From positions 7,328 through 17,508 of the forward strand of contig NWUY0300005782.1 of NCBI GenBank assembly GCA_004151065.3: DNA of 10,181 nt, written 5' to 3'. Made by a program: the position numbers and the translations under genes. Source of the stretch: Larix sibirica. Its lineage: Eukaryota; Streptophyta; Pinopsida; Pinales; Pinaceae. Below, piece by piece: positions 8,171-10,181 of this stretch (position 1 is its first letter; the number at the start of each line of letters is the position of its first letter). The notes below the pieces were generated by a model. The model made no database searches. It was not told the origin of the DNA and saw only the letters and a program-made list of their open reading frames with translations.

Positions 8171-8379
8171 TTGACTTGACGTGCGATTAGTTGAAAATTA
8201 GCAGCCCTAACAACTAGTTGCTTCTTCTAACTGGTAGTGAACTCCGCTGGTGCGATTCCTGTAGCCAAGAACTGAAACATTTGTTCGTAATGGTAATCGA
8301 CCATTCCAATCCTGAATAGTTGCGCATTGGGAAAGCCTTCATCAATGCTCCTTGGTTCTTCACCTGATTCAATCCTTGA

Positions 8380-8750
8380 CATGTGATCAAATCCTGCATT
8401 CAATCACCCTGGTTTCACAATGATTTCAAAGTCGAACTCCTGGAATAGCAGCAACCAGCGACAGATATTCCCCCCCCACACAGGATTATTGACTAAGTAT
8501 TTTAATGTGGAGTGGTCAGTAAAATTTTTGAAATGACCTCCAAGCAAGTAGTGTTAGAATTCTTGCAGTGCATAGACCATTTCCAGGCCTTCTCTCTCCA
8601 TTGTCGTATAATTCGTCTCCGTAGTGAACAACTTCCTACTCGCAAATGCGATCGGATGGTCAATTGATCCTTCTCCTGGCTGGGACAATATCACTCCCAG
8701 TTCTACTAATGATGCATCCACATGGACGTGGAATTATTTTTTCCAATCAG
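8380..8750 (-). pseudogene. RNase H domain
   Basis: This domain degrades the RNA strand of the RNA:DNA hybrid during reverse transcription. The Ty3/gypsy RNase H signature residues are all present: Asp in HVHVDAS (8716-8718), Glu in MEREGL (about 8590-8600), Asp in FTDHSTLKYLV (8515-8517) and Asp in FDHMSR (8386-8388). Stops at 8734, 8554 and 8404 interrupt it. The last occupies a PGxLN position that is normally Arg. A run of eight C on the plus strand (8470-8477) is kept without upsetting the frame. Confidence 0.93.
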
Positions 8751-8989
8751 GGAAGACTAATATCGGTGCTGCGACCATCTTCTCCTTTATTATGTCAAGG
8801 CTCTTCTGGAACTTGTTGTTCCACTCGAACTTTGCATCCTTCTTTAACAACTTTTCCATAGGTGCTGTAATCGTTGCATATACCCTGATAAAATTCTTGT
8901 AATATCCGGTATGTACCAACTTCGCCCTTAGTTGCTTCACTATCGTTGGTGGTGGTAAGTCAACGATGATTGCAATCTTCGCTGGATCG

Positions 8990-9729
8990 ACCAACATCCC
9001 CTCCTTACATATAATGTGTCCTAGCAGGATTCCAAATGGTGCGCAGAAATTACACTTCTTCAAGTTCAGCGAAATCTGATGTTGTCCACACCTTTCCAGC
9101 ATCAGCCTTAGATTCCCAACGTGGGCCTTAACCAACCCATATACGGTTCAATCATCCATATATACTACGAGAAACTTATCAATAAATTCTTTAAATGCAA
9201 TGACAACTAGCCTTGAAAAGATCGCAGGGGCGTTTTTAAGACCAAACGACATCACTGTGTATTGAAAGCAACTGCATTTCGTCACAAAAGTTTTTTTATG
9301 TGGATCTTCTTTAGCGATATTTATTTGGTGGTATCCTGAAAATCCATCTGTAAATGAATATATCACCTGGCCTCCAACACCTTCCAGTGCTTCATCAGTG
9401 AATGGCGTAGGGAATGGATCGTGAATACATGCATCGTTCAGTTTCCTTAGATCGACACAAATCTTGATTTCTCCAATCTTCTTATCTTGGAAAACCATCA
9501 AGATGATCCATTTTGATTCTTCGACAGGTTCTATGATTCCTGCATCCAACATTCACTCTATATTAGCTTTCACTTGCTCCTTATACCTGGGATTCAGCTT
9601 ATATAGTCACCGATTTACTAGCTTCACATCAGGTTTCAATGGAATCTTTATTTCACCCAGGTCCCCAGAAATGCCCTTCATTTCTGAAAATTTCATTGGG
9701 AACAAGTCTTGGAACTCATGTAGTAGATA
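8990..9729 (-). pseudogene. reverse transcriptase domain
   Basis: RNA-dependent DNA polymerase of the Ty3/gypsy type. Visible landmarks in order are: LFPMKFSEMKG (about 9670-9705), the LDAGIIEP entry motif (about 9525-9550), KICVDLRKLN, DPFPTPF, SFTDGFSGYHQI with the first catalytic Asp at 9346-9348, FVTKCSCFQYTVMSFGLKNAP, and the YMDD box at 9151-9162. LLGHI and LPPPT then mark the thumb/connection. All three catalytic aspartates are present. Stops at 9607 and 9553 sit where Arg is usual, and the TGA right after YMDD at 9148 sits where Trp is usual. The domain is therefore recognisable throughout but not translatable. Confidence 0.96.
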
Positions 9730-10080
9730 AATAACTTTTCCAATTGTCGAATCGTCCCATTAATCTCCAATACTTTCGAACATGGGATTTTCCTCCGACC
9801 CAATATTAACCTACTTGATTTTCAATGGTTGTTGGAATTTTTCAAATCGCATATCTAGTGCTTCGACATCACGGCTTCCCTCTGAATATGGGACATAAAT
9901 AGCTCTAGGATCATCCTCTTCGTCAGGTCCTCCCAACACATTGTAGCACTCCATCATCATTTCCGGTATCGCAGTCCATTGTAATCCCATTGGTTTTTCT
10001 GTTGGAACTGCTTCGAGTACCTTTTCACGGATCTCCTATAGTGCACTGTGGATGAATGGGTTCTCATACGATAAGCTGAA
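9730..10080 (-). pseudogene. gag-RT linker without recognisable protease
   Basis: About 117 codons join the gag-like segment to the RT region. The frame contains an acidic stretch (GGPDEEDD, near 9915-9940) and a conserved-looking KVNIG/EENPMF-type patch around 9780-9813, interrupted by stops at 10036, 9811 and 9760. In most Ty3/gypsy polyproteins this interval holds a CCHC zinc knuckle and an aspartic protease with a D[ST]G active site. Neither is visible here in any part of the frame. Protease may lie elsewhere in the element, be too diverged to see, or be absent. Confidence 0.6.
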
Positions 10081-10181
10081 AGTCTGGATGAATCGAATGG
10101 TTAACTCTTCCCATGTAGTTGTTCTGTGTCACAGTTCTGCTGCGATGTACCAACTCCGCGGTACTTCATCTAGTGTATGGA
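10081..10181 (-). pseudogene. gag: C-terminal part of retrotransposon gag domain (partial)
   Basis: The frame reads VPRSWYIAAEL, a stop (TGA at 10129-10131), then HRTTTWEELTIRFIQTF. The spacing of the two tryptophans (codons at 10150-10152 and 10111-10113), followed by L and paired F residues, matches the end of the plant Retrotrans_gag capsid fold as I know it. Gag forms the virus-like particle that packages element RNA in the cytoplasm. The gene continues beyond the window, so its length and start are unknown. It is in the same frame as pol, with no stop or frameshift that looks like a designed gag/pol boundary. The call rests on motif spacing only. Confidence 0.7.

Larger units (their letters stand above)
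2727..10181 (-). mobile_element. Ty3/gypsy-type LTR retrotransposon, degenerate, 5' end outside window
   Basis: This is one element read leftward: partial gag, RT, RNase H, integrase, a post-pol accessory ORF, a polypurine-type tract and the 3' LTR. The order RT, RNase H, integrase is the Ty3/gypsy order. Its 5' LTR, primer binding site and gag N-terminus should lie beyond position 10181. The left edge at 2727 is set by the TG...CA ends of the LTR and by the sudden loss of similarity between the two element copies there. Stops throughout show that it is non-autonomous now. The orientation and family call are firm. The lineage within Ty3/gypsy is not assigned, because that needs an RT phylogeny. 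Confidence 0.93.
6991..10181 (-). pseudogene. pol: gag-pol polyprotein remnant (gag C-terminus, RT, RNase H, integrase)
   Basis: The polyprotein of an LTR retrotransposon copies element RNA into DNA and integrates it. The reading frame enters at 10179 and ends with TGA at 6991-6993. It can be followed as a single frame for about 1,060 codons. In-frame stops lie at 10129, 10036, 9811, 9760, 9607, 9553, 9148, 8734, 8554, 8404, 8227, 7894, 7384, 7279 and 7114 (lowest coordinate of each codon). I found no frameshift. Domains in order are: gag-like segment (10181-10081), linker (10080-9730), RT, RNase H, integrase HHCC region, DD35E core and GPY C-terminus. Most catalytic residues survive although the gene is dead, which implies decay by point mutation after insertion. 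No aspartic protease motif (DTG/DSG) or CCHC knuckle is seen between gag and RT. Confidence 0.95.

Noticed and set aside
8470-8477. Run of eight C as a possible frameshift error
   Set aside because: The RNase H frame reads correctly on both sides of the run, so no slip needs to be assumed.
1-10181. CRISPR array, rRNA, tRNA or bacterial operon
   Set aside because: No regularly spaced short repeats, no RNA gene signature and no bacterial-type gene layout. All supportable content is plant retrotransposon.

Overview
Organism and overall reading. The window is repeat DNA from a land plant and shows no host gene. Everything recognisable lies on the minus strand and belongs to one family of Ty3/gypsy-type LTR retrotransposons. 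The gag/RT/RNase H/integrase signatures, the promoter-like LTR and the character of the accessory protein all point to a plant with a large, repeat-rich genome. I cannot name the species. A gymnosperm, fern or similar is plausible, but that is inference. One ambiguous base (n at 2731) suggests a draft assembly.

Layout, read right to left because transcription is leftward. Positions 10181 to 6991 hold the 3' part of a gag-pol polyprotein. It begins inside gag and runs through RT (with YMDD), RNase H, the integrase zinc region, the integrase DD35E core and a GPY-type C-terminus. It stays in one reading frame for about 3.19 kb with 15 in-frame stops and no frameshift that I could find. Positions 6990-6566 are a spacer containing a TATA-like box. 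Positions 6565-3404 hold a second, very long accessory ORF (called ORF2 here) in the place where some plant elements carry an env-like gene. Its N-terminal half is globular and its C-terminal half is charged and coiled-coil-like. It is broken by stops, a 1-nt deletion and an internal tandem duplication of about 440 bp (4049-4912). A short gap with a G-rich polypurine-type tract (3362-3380) leads to the 3' LTR at 2727-3361.

Left of the LTR, at 2726, the sequence re-enters the same element family in the same orientation. The last codons of a second pol (2726-2602), its spacer (2601-2017) and its ORF2 (2016-1, running off the window) form a diverged copy of 7160-4531. The simplest explanation is that the right-hand element inserted into the integrase C-terminus of an older relative.

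How the parts work together. Gag-pol would have supplied particle formation, reverse transcription and integration. ORF2 is conserved in arrangement in both copies, so it was a genuine part of the element, but its function is unknown. Both copies are dead. Most premature stops look like C-to-T (or G-to-A) changes, which fits decay by cytosine methylation, and the two copies often carry different lesions.
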